Source: Polyodon spathula (Eukaryota > Chordata > Actinopteri > Acipenseriformes > Polyodontidae). Taken from it: a DNA stretch of 64,000 bases. Below the pieces are notes generated by a model. It worked only from the letters and a program-made list of their open reading frames with translations. It did not search any database and was not told the DNA's origin. Numbering within the stretch: position 1 is the first letter of the stretch; every line of letters begins with the position of its first letter. Location: positions 30,132,846 through 30,196,845 of the forward strand of contig NC_054547.1 in NCBI RefSeq assembly GCF_017654505.1, given 5' to 3'. A program made the translations under genes and the position numbers. This document shows, one piece after another, positions 39,308 to 50,755 of the stretch.

Positions 39308-40109
39308 CTATACCCTGGTTGTTGAATGTGAGTGGGGGTGAGGGTGAGGCAGGGTGTTGTTTTGTCCACCACTAAAAGTGTTAAATGTATGCAGGGACTG
39401 AATCCCAGGTATGGTGTTCGGGGTCATTAAGGGGACATCATCCGGTGACCTTCTCATGGCCAACGTGTAGTCTGGAGGACAGACAGTTCTCAGAACCACC
39501 TCATGTGGATGGATGGAGTCACACTCGTGATCCAGATCTGTATGCTTCATTTGCAAGGACATTATCTCTTCTTCTTGTGTGTGGATGAGATCATTGGTGG
39601 TGTTGCGCTGGGGACTACATCTCCGGTGTACATCGTGCCTCCTTTTGTCCTTTTTGTAATACAGCGCTGCAAAAGCCAGGATGTTTAAAAACAACAAAGA
39701 TGCTCCAACGGCAATTGTCACACTCAGTTCCGTTGAGTAGTCCCTTTGGTCCACCAAGAAAGGACCTTCCAATTGATTCTGGCTACTCTGATTCTCAGTA
39801 GGAAAGGGCGTAGTCACAGGCCGCTTAGTTACTGGGATTTTATTTGGGGTCCTGGGTGTCATATCTGGTGGGACCTTCGTAGTGGTTGAAGTGAACTGGG
39901 TTACTTCATTCAGACTGTGTAGGTGAGGAACCAGCTCTAACCACAAGTTGACCTTGTTTGCTCTGTAGTGCTCCTTAACCCGGGGCTTAAGACCAATGTG
40001 GAGGTACAGCTGGTCTTTCTGCGTATACCTGGTCCATGCAACCTCTTCAAAACGATTTGGCTTTGTGTGAATGAATTTTGTATCCTGAGGTACTGGCTGA
40101 TTGGGGTCA
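39308..40109 (-). CDS. nlgn1: Neuroligin-1 last coding exon: stalk, transmembrane helix, cytoplasmic tail
   Basis: This is the terminal coding exon of neuroligin-1, a postsynaptic type I membrane protein that binds presynaptic neurexins. The acceptor TTCCAG lies just before 40109, and the first base completes a split glycine codon. The 266 residues run as follows: the end of the esterase-like domain (1-70), a Ser/Thr/Pro-rich stalk (about 71-120), a transmembrane helix (about 128-151, ending FAALYY) with a KKDKRR stop-transfer signal, and a cytoplasmic tail. The tail holds [15 protein letters not shown] (210-224), which matches the gephyrin-binding region of the family, and ends HSHSTTRV before TAG; TTRV is the class I PDZ ligand that binds PSD-95. 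The tail wording ([17 protein letters not shown]) matches NLGN1 rather than NLGN2, 3 or 4. Mammalian NLGN1 has about seven more residues between two PNTI motifs; here only one PNTI is present. The 3'UTR continues below 39308 but its end is not identified. Confidence 0.95.
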
Positions 40110-41006
40110 CTGGAAGTTAAAGGATAGTATTGATTAATACTTTTAATTATTAGAAACAGGTCAATTATAGTATATTGTATAGTGCTTATAATCCCCAACC
40201 TCCTTTCACAGGCTATTTTCTATTTTTGTTCCTTGAGGATGTACTGTATTGACTATACTAAATACTGACAAACTCAATTTCCTCTCTTTGCTGTCCTTTG
40301 CCATGGTGTTTTATGATACTACATCAACAATGCTCCAGGGGGACTACCCTCTCAGTTGGCAGCAAAATGGTCTTATGATCCACCATGCTTTCTCAATCAA
40401 GAGCCCTCTGTAACTGTAAACATTGTAAAGCTGCAAAGTATTCTGACTGAACAATGAAAGCTGCTTCTTGGCAACTTTCTAACCCAATATGGTTTTTGCA
40501 AGACTGGCCTCAAATGATATATGTAATATATATTGCATTATAATGAATATGGTGATTGCAGCAAATTAATGGTCATCATTTATTAGATTTAATGTCTAGG
40601 CAACAAGATCCAAGTAATAACTGGATGAAATGCAATACCCAATAACATATTCACTGTAACTAATTCAGTTTGGATTGTAATAATGTACACTCTCATATCA
40701 TAATAAAATATAATACAAATACAAATAACACAGCCATGCCTGATAATACCCATATTAAATAACCCATTACTTTTGTCATCCTTGTTAATGTCATGGATTT
40801 CTGCCCTTTTTTTAATATTGTAAATATTATAAATTCAAATAAAAAAGAATAACAAAGCCTATTGAATAATTAAATTTAGATGAACACATCTGTGGATAAT
40901 AAAATAAACATGACTGCATGAGGGTCTCTTAATCTATTCTGCACATAAACAATAAACACAATATATATGTACAGCATGATCCAACAAAACTTAGTTTTCA
41001 ACTCAC
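40110..41006 (-). other. nlgn1: Neuroligin-1 last intron
   Basis: This is an 897-nt intron with the canonical donor GTGAGT and an acceptor ending in TTCCAG. It is AT-rich and holds no recognisable repeat or coding segment. Confidence 0.9.
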
Positions 41007-41796
41007 CCAGTTTTTGCAAAGTTGGTCCAGTATGTCATCACCACGGCACTCAACATGACATCATTTTTTGAGAAATTGCAGGGAAACAGCTCTGTAGGAC
41101 CAATCATTGGAAGCCCAAACACATATGGGATTTCATCTCCGTGAGCTGCGTCAGCCCATGCGGGCACCTGATCTGTCTGGCAGTGATGGTAGAAGGCATA
41201 AAAGTAGGTAGGAGATCCAAAGCTCGAGTGAAGGTCAGCTGTTGCCACTGCTGGTGCCACCCACTGGTGGTCGGTAAACAAAGCCAACAACGTCTTCCTT
41301 CGAGTCTCCGGATTGTGTCTGTCAGCCCAGTCAGTGTACATGAACTTAATGGTCTCCCTTAAGACATCTTTGCCATCAGGATACCCATACAAATCATCCA
41401 CAAAACTGGAAACAGCATAGTCAAAATCCATGGCCCGAACTCCATTCTCATTGTCCACTATGAACTCTACAAACTTTAATCCCTCGCCTTGGTTGACGCC
41501 CAGCATGATGTCATAGTTGAGAAACTCTCCTTGCTCCATCAGGATCTGGGGGTCATCTGGTATGACGTCACCATCTATAACAGGGCCAAAGGCTATGTGG
41601 TACCTGGCTGGCTGGATGTCCTGGTCCACTAGTTCCTTGTAGGGCTTCTTTTGGAGACATTCCACCAAGTCAACGGTGTCCATGAGGTTGCAGCCCACCT
41701 TGGTGGCCAACATCCTGGCATATTTGGCAGGCTGGAAGCTGACTGCCCAGCTAGAGAGAGCAGAACCACTCTGTGCAATAGCTCTTTGAAAAAGAC
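41007..41796 (-). CDS. nlgn1: Neuroligin-1 exon encoding the C-terminal half of the esterase-like domain (790 nt)
   Basis: This exon carries the larger part of the alpha/beta-hydrolase fold that forms the neurexin-binding and dimerising ectodomain. It begins after the acceptor CTACAG with GT completing a split glycine, then reads [16 protein letters not shown]. It ends ACTGG before the donor GTGAGT, so it is 790 nt long, the size I recall for this exon in other neuroligins. [12 protein letters not shown] (His at residue 218 of the exon) corresponds to the catalytic-His region of cholinesterases. The histidine is kept although neuroligins lack the nucleophile. CNFSKND is a potential N-glycosylation site (NFS). 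Conserved blocks include [20 protein letters not shown] and [11 protein letters not shown]. The reading frame is open throughout and joins in phase with both neighbouring exons, so the gene looks intact here. Confidence 0.96.
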
Positions 41797-43468
41797 CTGT
41801 AGATAAACATTGAAAGAATACTTTTCTTAAACGGTTTGTAAAGTCTTCACTAAATATGACAATTACAGAACATGAAATGGTCTTTTGGGGAACACCGCGA
41901 GTATCTCATGCCTAACATACTTTTAGAAAAGCAAAGTCATGTCTACTTGGTAGAAGTTCAGCGGAAATGAACACATAAAATACAGAAGCAAACGACAGAG
42001 GAGGAGTTTTTAAACTGTAGCAGCACATAACAATGGGAATACTTTAAATATACAGTACATAAGGGATGGGTTTGAGTGATGGATATACTGGGGAAAAAGC
42101 ACTGACACTTTGCAGGTGGTGTACAGTAGAACTTTTTCAATGTTGGGACCACCTTAGTTTTTGGATTTTTCCCACGGACCACTTGTCACACACTTTGAAA
42201 CAAATTTTATAGATATATGTATAAGTCCCTGGGCTTGAATCTTCACTACCAATTCATCAAGGAATGTTGTCATTTTGTGCACTGAAAGTTGCTGATGGCA
42301 AAGTTCCAGTTTCTTTTGTTTAAAAAAGCAATTTTTTTCACACATTCTGCTTCGTAGATAAATAGCATCTTGATTTTGCAGGTTTACCCTCCTGACAAAT
42401 AATGCACTGAGGCTTAGGTCATCCTCAAGTCCAGTAAATGTAAATACCAGTGCCTGTCCCCCTAACAGTTACCTCATGTAGCAACTTAATCTATCCATTT
42501 CTAACTTAACTTATTCCACTTACTATGTCGCCTACTTTGATCGATGTACATATAAAAAACACACCGAAATATTACATACTGCTTCAGGTGCGCTGTGATG
42601 TGTAAATTAAATGTGATTGGCGGTGCACAGTAGATAGGATTTATAGCATTTTGGTTAAATATGACATCGTCAAGAACAGACTGCAGTGTTGAGAGAATTT
42701 AGTTTTTGACATATAGTCTTGTGAAATATTAAACCTAGCTGAATAAACCCATATAATAACATGGAGCTGAAATCGATCATTCATACTGTGTTACAGTTCA
42801 CAAATAAAGCAACAAATATAGCATATTTGTTTCACATTAACTTCTGTTACCATAAGCAGCAAACCTCTTCAAAAACTATTAAGGGATATTCTTATATCCC
42901 TGGCAACGCTGTAGCACATTTTATATTGTTGAAAAAGAAGTTATAAAACTCTGATTTTAATGTTGTTGTTTTTTTGTTTGTTTTAATTTAGTCATTCCAA
43001 ACAAGTTAGGAATATGCCATGTAGTGCGCTATGTTTATGCAGAGTGAAAAGGCTGGAAAAGCCAGATTACATTTATTTATTTATTTATTTTCCTGAACAG
43101 TCAGCACAAGCAGTAGAATGAGCACAGATTAGAAAGATGTGCATTTTACATGAATGCTAGATGTAGATTTTTTTTTTTAACAATGCTGTTACAATGCCAA
43201 AAAAAATAAGTCTGTAATTTTGACAAGATAAATGTGCTCTCATAATGTTTAACAGTTATTTAGTTAGTAGGCTATTTGTTTCACATAAGAAAGCTGTTTC
43301 AGTTAATGGCTGCTATGAAGGCGATGCTTGGTATGGCATCAAAGGGAGCTGTAATGTTAATGTATAAACACACCCGTAATAAAATAAAACCGATAAAGGG
43401 GAATAATGCACACTACATACATATCTTATAATTATATATCATGTGGTTAAAGCTATTGTGTTGCTTAG

Positions 43469-43469
<1 letters not shown>

Positions 43470-43540
<71 letters not shown>
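43470..43540. repeat. AT microsatellite left of LTR-like repeat copy 1
   Basis: About 35 AT units that stop exactly where the repeat starts at 43541. Confidence 0.95.
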
Positions 43541-43543
<3 letters not shown>

Positions 43544-43990
43544 CAGGGAGAGGGTTAATTTCCTCCCTGCTAGAGAAAAAAAAAAGTGAGAATGTAGATT
43601 CCTGTTTTGGGTTAATTGTTTAATTATTAGTTATCCCCTGCACCTGGTGTTTATGGTAAATTAGAGCCAGGTGCAGGGTATTTAAAGAGAGCAGCCAGGC
43701 TGCCCAGGGCTGCTGGTGTGTGAGGAGCCTGGTTGATGGTGATTTCAACTGAAAGGAAAAAAAGGTAGTGTGAAAAAGCCTTTTTGTGTGTTACAAGTAA
43801 ACAGCTTAGCTGTCCTGTTGTAGTTAGGTTCCTGTATGTGGCAGTTAGTGGTTGTGAGAGCTAGGTGTTTGTTTTGTGTTAATTTATTTTGTTTGTGTAT
43901 TAAAAATAGCGTGTGAGCGCCTTAACTTCCATTTCTGCGTGCTGGGTCATGCTTTAAAGGGGCAATGAACTGTTTGAGTGCAAGCTTGGT
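43541..43990 (+). repeat. LTR-like dispersed repeat, copy 1
   Basis: It begins GAGCAGGGAGAGGG right after a 70-nt AT tract and ends CAAGCTTGGT right before another AT tract. It has 12-bp inverted arms, CCCTGCACCTGG (43636-43647) and CCAGGTGCAGGG (43667-43678), then TATTTAA, and about 220 nt later ATTAAA (43899-43904). The promoter-then-polyadenylation layout is like an LTR, but TG...CA ends are not evident. It is homologous to 49193-49566. Confidence 0.6.

Positions 43991-43992
<2 letters not shown>

Positions 43993-44078
<86 letters not shown>
43993..44078. repeat. AT microsatellite right of LTR-like repeat copy 1
   Basis: Two AT tracts separated by TACT at 44031; the same TACT occurs at the left edge (43991), suggesting a duplication of the tract with its border. 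Confidence 0.95.
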
Positions 44079-44081
<3 letters not shown>

Positions 44082-45769
44082 AGTAGCACAAATTGTGATG
44101 GTGTAGAAATAGTTTTTTGCAAGAACTGCGGAACCAGATCTTTTGGGAGTTTTTTGTGGATGACCATAAAACATCCTTTTTCCCCAGGTAAATCCATGAA
44201 CTGGACAAATACAGTGACTTTTGAACCACTGGCATATACAGTGTATACATAATGACAAACACATTGTAATATAGTTGTATAAATTATATAATCTCATTAT
44301 TCTACTTTAATAATATGTGTGCTAAATGGCAATAATATGCATAAGCATAATAAAGATCCTTTTTTCCTGTGACAAATTGCATTGCCATTTAAAAAAATAT
44401 ATATATTTGTGGTCTTCTAAATAAAGAAAAAAACATACTGTAGTGCTGATTAAGTTGAGCTTACAATTCTATTATTGTATCTAAACATTGTATCACAGTT
44501 CTTGTATTCTATAGTAATAAAGGGTGGAAACAATTGAAGCATATTGGCATGCACTGAAACGTCTTGACACCCAGAGATGACCAACCTTACATTGTATGAC
44601 CTATAAAAACAATTAGACCCAATGCAGCTGAAATATAGAACAAATCATGGACTGTTAATTTTCTAGTGGAAATCTGTTCCCCTCCATATGAGGACCCTCT
44701 TCATGATCCTTTAACAGACACTTTATTTCAATGATTTAAATGAAAGCTTTCACTGATTTAGACTACTTACAGATATTTCTGTGAAACTTCCACTTAGTTC
44801 ATATATATAAAAAAAATCCTTTAAGAACAAGTTTCTCACAGAGGGCTTATACTGACATAGTATAAAGTGTTATTTGTCATTTAATTTTCAAGATTGCCAG
44901 AAAATTGCCAAGACGTTTCAGGTAACACACCAACACTGTTCCTCTATAAAGTGATCATTTAAACAAAAAATGAGATGTGGAAAAACTAATGTGTGAAGGC
45001 ATACAATGACCATGCAAAAATTGGGGGGTGGGGTGCAAAAAAAAAAGTTCTAACACCCAAAATTCACAATCCTGGAGTTCTCTCTGGCTAGTCTACTTTA
45101 AAGAGGGTGATGTGAGAAAGGAGAGAGGAAACAGATGCTGACACACACAAATAATAAATACAAAAATCTGCTTATGACCTCGATGCTTTGACAATTTTGG
45201 ATCGTGCATGCAAAACATTTCTTTGATGACAACAAGTGACTTCCATGCAGTTTCAGAGAAAAGATTTCTGAACCAGGCACTTGGGACTGTCAGTCTGTTT
45301 CTTCCAGAAGATGATTAGCTTTGGAATTAAAATCTGTTGTAGGACACACACATTTAGGCCTTAATGACAGCATGTTTTGATTTTTTTAGGACCATGAATG
45401 GATGCCACACCTTTTGAAACAAAGGTTTCTGCTAAAGAGGGAAGGAAAAATATTAGGGACAGTCTACATGTGTGCAGTTCGGAAGTCAACTGCACAATAT
45501 TTCTAGAAAGATCTACAGGAGAGAGATCGAGAAAAAGACAAAAAAGAAAGCTTTGCCACCCAAATATCAACATGCAAAAAGAGTAAGAAAAAAAGAAAGA
45601 AAAGGAAAAATCTGGTATTAAACATCCAAATAATGCTGCTCTTTTCTGTTTTTAAATCAACATTGAAAGATATATAAAGAAGAAATATACACTGAGAGTG
45701 TCACATTTAACATTAATGGCAGGGGCATGCAGACACCAAAATTGTCAAAATTTGCAACCTGCATTATAC

Positions 45770-45796
45770 CTTTGGTTGAATTGCTCCAACGGTTAC
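45770..45796 (-). promoter_or_regulatory. nlgn1: Splice site B: tandem alternative 5' donors of neuroligin-1
   Basis: On the minus strand, GAAG|GTAACC puts an exon end at 45797 and AAAG|GTATAA puts one at 45770. Both donors start with GT, and both leave the reading frame in the same phase, one base into a glycine codon. The 27 nt between them encode nine residues including the N-glycosylation sequon NST. In mammals, presence or absence of this insert tunes NLGN1 binding to alpha- and beta-neurexins. Here the choice would be made by competition between two 5' splice sites rather than by a separate cassette exon. Donor usage is inferred; the two GT sites and the spacing are seen directly. Confidence 0.85.
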
Positions 45797-45982
45797 CTTC
45801 AGAATAATGGGACAAAGTCAAGAGATTGACACAAGAGGCACCTGCCCCAGATCCGAAAACAGTTATTCGTAAAGGGTCACCACCAAAGAATGCAATGTTT
45901 TCACTTATCCAGCGCAGAGCTTGGATTTGATCAAGAAGTCCATAGTTTCCTTTAGCAGCTTGGTCACCAGTGCTTAAAAAAC
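45770..45982 (-). CDS. nlgn1: Neuroligin-1 exon with GSGAG elbow and splice-site-B extension
   Basis: A pyrimidine-rich tract and the acceptor ATTACAG precede 45982, and the first two bases complete a split glycine codon. The exon encodes [18 protein letters not shown] and continues to [10 protein letters not shown]. Residues 43-47 are GSGAG, where active cholinesterases have GESAG. The nucleophilic serine is therefore missing, as expected for the non-enzymatic neuroligins. The core exon ends at 45797 (186 nt). A second donor 27 nt further on extends it to 45770 and adds in frame the nine-residue splice-site-B insert, ending NRWSNSTK before the split glycine. This insert is a signature of NLGN1 within the family, so it supports the gene call. 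The next exon is at 41796, across an intron of about 4 kb. The preceding exon, which should end with the YRLGVLG block, was not found in the window. Confidence 0.95.
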
Positions 45983-47318
45983 CTGTAATTAGAAAAAACA
46001 AAAAAGAAAAGGGGAAAAAAAAAAACAATGTTTAAAGCAACTTCTTATTTCCTATTTATATTCATCCAAGAGATGAGTAACTTCTGAATGCAATCTATGC
46101 ACCGGACTGGAACTTCAATTGGAATTGGCCTCAGCTGGGTTTGGAAGTTAAAGATACAATCATCAAGATCAGTTAAGATTGGCATTCTGGTATTCTCAGT
46201 TTGATGCAACTTTAGAAAGGGTATATTTGAAAAACCTACTTACAGAAACCAATCTACATACTGTTTGCTGCAAAGATTATAAAATATTTTTTTTTCATAC
46301 CATCACCTGGGTAACAATACTTCATATTGGATGAGTCACATACCAGAACAAGTATATGACAACAACCCAGAAGAATACAGTATTTGAGCAGATCCTTTTA
46401 TTTAAAATGTACCATTGCTTCCATGGGCATGCCCAAATGTGTCAGGTTTCAAATGAACTCAAAGCAATACATGTGGAAGCAGAAATCCACTTTCAAATCG
46501 AACGGGTTATGTGAAAACTGTATGGAAATGTTTTAACGTCTTTAAGGATTTGTGTGTTATCATTATTCTTTAAGAGACAATTTGAGGAAATCAAACGTGA
46601 ATGTGTCAGGTCAATCAATTTGATTAAACCAGACGTTAAAACTATTCACCATAATGCTTCTTTTGATTTGCTGCTCTGTCATTTATTTTGAAAAAACGCA
46701 CATTTTAAAACCTTTTTAAAAAATGACTTCCATGTACAAAAAACAGTGCAGCCTACAATTTAATATGCAAAACAAACAAGCTTGTGCTTTTAATATTTGT
46801 TTTGTAACAAAAGAGGAGTTGTTACTTTATAAAGTAATCCTTTTTTAAGCTACATGCGATATAATTCATGAAATCTAATTTAAGCACAAACAACTTCAAA
46901 TCTACAGCTTATGAAAAATTCACATTGAGAAAAATAAAAAGATAATTGTGTATAAATAGCGTAATCAGTGTTTCTACAAAAGCTCCACATTTGTAATAGA
47001 GTTTCTCCCTTTAAGTGAAAAAAAATATATACTGGTTTATTGCATTTCTGAAAATCTCATAATTGCAAACAGACATCACAAACATTAATATATTTTGTGT
47101 GTGGGTAGCATGATTGTTTTTAACCAAACATATCTAGAATGTTCTACTCCCATTACAAACAGCATTACATTAGCTAGCTTCAGCACTTAACATTAAGTTT
47201 TATTTGTGAAAAAAATTGTACAGCAGATACAGAATACATGCTATGGGTGTAAAAGGAAAGTCATGTGTTCCCATTGATCATAAAGACAATAGTTGAGAGG
47301 TTTACAAGAAACACCTGC

Positions 47319-47610
47319 AGGGTCTTGAAATAATAATACAAAAAAATGAAACCCAAGTATATTAGCTTGTATGAGTTATTAGGATATTGGGATAGTTATT
47401 AGTTAAAAGGCTTTCACAGATTTTAAAGTGGTGATGCAAGCTTGGTTTCTGAATACAGATAAGTAGGGTCTTGAAATAATAATACAAAAAAATGAAACCC
47501 AAGTATATTAGCTTGTATGAGTTATTAGGATATTGGGATAGTTATTAGTTAAAAGGCTTTCACAGATTTTAAAGTGGTGATGCAAGCTTGGTTTCTGAAT
47601 ACAGATAAGT
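47319..47610. repeat. Exact tandem duplication, 2 x 146 bp
   Basis: Unit 47319-47464 is repeated at 47465-47610. Comparing the two by eye, I see no difference between copies. Each starts AGGGTCTTGAAATAAT and ends ATACAGATAAGT. It lies in the neuroligin-1 intron. Confidence 0.95.
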
Positions 47611-49140
47611 AGCAAAACTGCAATAATCAGATTTACACAAGGCAGCACCTACAAATATACTTTAGGAACAAAAATATATGGATTAACATAATCTTACAAA
47701 GGTGATAAGATTAAATAAGTAAAATAAGGAACTGTAACTTAAAATTCAATGAAAAGCCAGAGATAAAGGGCTCAATTTTCCCAAGGTATCTACATAGTTG
47801 TTGCCTCTCTGACTTCAGTAAGTAATTGGCTCGACTGCATACATGTGAAGGGTACTGGGACATTTTGCCATATGTTTCTGTACACTGAAAATATGAAGCA
47901 TGTATCTCAAAGAGGCAGCAGCTTCAGATTTACAGTATAACACATACAGCTTAAGTATCACTAGCATGCAGATGCTTAATAAATTTTAGATGCCACAATG
48001 TAGTCAACTCATCACTAACTGCACAGAACTTTTGCAGATAGAGCTGATAGGAACTAAATTAGTTTTTGTAGTATCATGAAAGCCAGCTACAAACACATTT
48101 TAAAAGCTAAATAACCAATTTAAAGGTCTCCCAGCCACAGAAACTTCAATCCTTCATACACTGCTACACCTGTTCAATAGCTCACAGTTGTATAAATGGA
48201 TACTGTATAATACATAGAGTAGCAACGTGTAACACTGTAAAGATCCCTGCTTATAAATTAAACCATTACCAGCCCCCGCCCTGCCTTGTGGGTAATGAGT
48301 TTTAACATTATTCGGCAGGTAATTGCATGTCACTGCAAGGTTGTTTGCGACTCTCTAAGCAAGAAAGCAAGAAAATAACTAATATAGTTTGTTTAAGGAA
48401 CCTGCAAAGCCACCTCAGTTAATTGCAAACAAGATCATGCCAGCTTCATCTTAAGCAATTTCACATTGGTGCTCTTCAATTAAGAAATAATAAGACTGCA
48501 AAGTAATTTATACTCGTAGATTTGATGTCGTCTGTGACAAATTGCTGATTAACTGAAAGTGGGCCTCTGGAGCGCCAGCAGAGACATTTAATGGCAGTCA
48601 ACTTTGACTTCCATTCTAAAATGGCCATTACATTAGAATTCACCTTCTAAATCAGAAGCATGCATGTATGCGTACACGTACCAATTTTTAAGACCGTCTT
48701 TCAAATGGCTTGTTTCGTTGATAACTGCAGTCTCTCTGATAACAACAATATCTAAAAAGAATCAGTCATTAGAGCCAGCTGGGTCTCTGGGACACCTGTA
48801 TTTCATCACATTTGTGAAGCCCTATGAGGCAGCTGCACCAGGACTGCGTATTGTCAGTTAAAAGCAGTTCTGCATCAATGCAGCCCTCAGTTACAAAAAA
48901 ACCTGTGCTGTTGGGGGCAAAGCAACACATTACCCTGAGGTAAACAATTACAGCTACAAGTAGTTCTTTTTTAAGGCCAATTTGTATTCTTATTTCTTAA
49001 ATTTCATTTTTAAGCAGAAAATAAATACATCAATACATAATTATACAAAAAAAAGCCATTATTATACAAAATGTTACACTCTGTATTTGAATGTGTATGA
49101 CATTGCTGACCTGTTATCTCACTGAGATATTGACTAAAAC

Positions 49141-49142
<2 letters not shown>

Positions 49143-49176
<34 letters not shown>

Positions 49177-49192
49177 TTACACACACACACAC
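49143..49192. repeat. GT tract followed by AC tract (inverted)
   Basis: Sixteen GT units, AGTT, then about seven AC units. The two arms are complementary and could form a hairpin. It adjoins LTR-like repeat copy 2. Confidence 0.95.
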
Positions 49193-49566
49193 CTGGAAGC
49201 AATTGTAAATTAAATCCAGGTGCAGGGTATTTAAGAGGTGCAGCCAGTCTCTTCAGTATTGCTGACTAGAAGGAAGCAGGAGGTGTACCCTGCTGCCGAG
49301 CCATCACGAAAAGGTACTGTGTTCCTTTTGTGTGATGTAAAGAAAACTGTGTGTTTTCAGCCGGTAAACAGTTTAGCTGTCCGGCTTATTTAGAGTAGGT
49401 TCCTGTTTTTCTTTAGTTAGTGCTCAAAAGAGCAATGTGTTTGTTTTCATTTTCTCTTAGTTTTTCTTATTAAAAAATTGCTCATCCGAGCTTTAAACCT
49501 TTAAACTTGTGTCTGGGTCTATATTTTAAAGGGCTAAATGAACCTGAGTCGTAAGGCTCGCTTATA
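49193..49566 (+). repeat. LTR-like dispersed repeat, copy 2
   Basis: It shares GGTGCAGGGTATTTAA, TTAGCTGTCC, TAGGTTCCTGT and the ATTAAAAA landmark (49469-49476) with 43541-43990 in the same order and orientation. It starts directly after a GT/AC tract and ends at a GT tract. The left inverted arm is cut short to CACCTGG-like sequence at the tract border. Confidence 0.6.
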
Positions 49567-49600
49567 GTGTGTGTATGTATGTGTGTGTGTGTGTGTGTAT
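49567..49600. repeat. GT microsatellite right of LTR-like repeat copy 2
   Basis: GT units with two GTAT variants, then AT-rich sequence to about 49692. Confidence 0.9.
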
Positions 49601-50562
49601 ATAATTGTAATATGTAACATAGCATATAATGATATACTATATCCTATATATATAGATATATATATAGTTCATATGTATTATATATATATATATCTGGGAT
49701 ATGATACATCATGGAGTGTCTGGGAATGTAGTTTATTGGTGTCCACTGCCCACTGTTAATCAACCATTAAAAAATACAAATCCCATACCCCGCCAATTTC
49801 ACTGATTTATCACTGTGATGGCTATGCGTTTCCAGATAGTTTGAAACCAAGATGAGGAAAACATCAAATTATTTTAATGTCATTGGAGAAGTTTCAAAAG
49901 AAAACCACGATGATCAAAATTCTGATATATTGGCGTCTTTACAAGAAGTGAGAAATCAAGGTAGTATTTCCAGTAGAGAAAGTTTACACAGGTCTACCTG
50001 TCTGCAGACTAAATATATGTGACCCGTGGTTTTCACAAATTTAACGAAATAAAACAAAATGCAAATATAAAAAGAAATCATTATAAAAAAAAAACATAGA
50101 ATAACATTTTTAAATTGGGAGGTTTTATACAGAAAATACTTTAAATAAAAACTCACAATCGTAGTTGTCAAGGCTCAGCCGTTACCATAGACACAGTCTG
50201 ACTGAAGGGAAACGGAAGCTCTGACTAGCGCCATCACAGATGTATAATTTGAAGTGAGCAGTTTGGGAATTTAAATTGTGATGGAAGAGAAGAGAAGTTA
50301 ATTTTTAAAAAGCATAAACTGCACATAACAATTAAGCAACCCTGCAAACAATTTGAACATGAGGGAATGTATGCAGCTGACGGGGACAAAATAAGGATCT
50401 GCAGACTTTTGCTTATTGTTTAAATACTGAGAAACCCCAAGCTTGTTCTATGCTGTTTCAGTGCAATGGGATTGAAATAAAAATCGATATTCGTTTTTTT
50501 TTTTTTTTTTTTTAAAGGTTAGATTTCTGTTTCTGTATGGCAAAAAAAAAAGTGTGTGTGTA

Positions 50563-50755
50563 TATTATATATATATATATATATAGATATATATATAGTA
50601 TATATAGACATGGTACCCATCATAAATGACATTTTTTATAGTATTTGGGATTGCAAAACCGTTTTTTAGTTATTTTACTGTAAATAGGTATATAAAAACC
50701 GTGGGTAAAATATATATCTATATCTATATATATATCTATATATATATATATATTA
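50563..50755. repeat. Pair of AT-rich microsatellites
   Basis: AT tracts with TAGATAT and TCTATAT variants at about 50563-50606 and 50708-50755, around 100 bp apart. The left has GATA and the right has TATC, so the two are roughly inverted. Confidence 0.85.

Larger units (their letters stand above)
41797..45769 (-). other. nlgn1: Neuroligin-1 intron following the splice-site-B exon
   Basis: This intron of about 4 kb runs between the splice-site-B donors and the 790-nt exon. It contains two long AT tracts on either side of an LTR-like repeat (43541-43990). The rest is unremarkable AT-rich sequence with no recognisable exon. Confidence 0.85.

Noticed and set aside
43947..44297. Tyr/Ile-rich frames on both strands, also at 6487-6720, 17047, 34307, 58186 and 63579
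   Set aside because: They are translations of AT or GT microsatellites.
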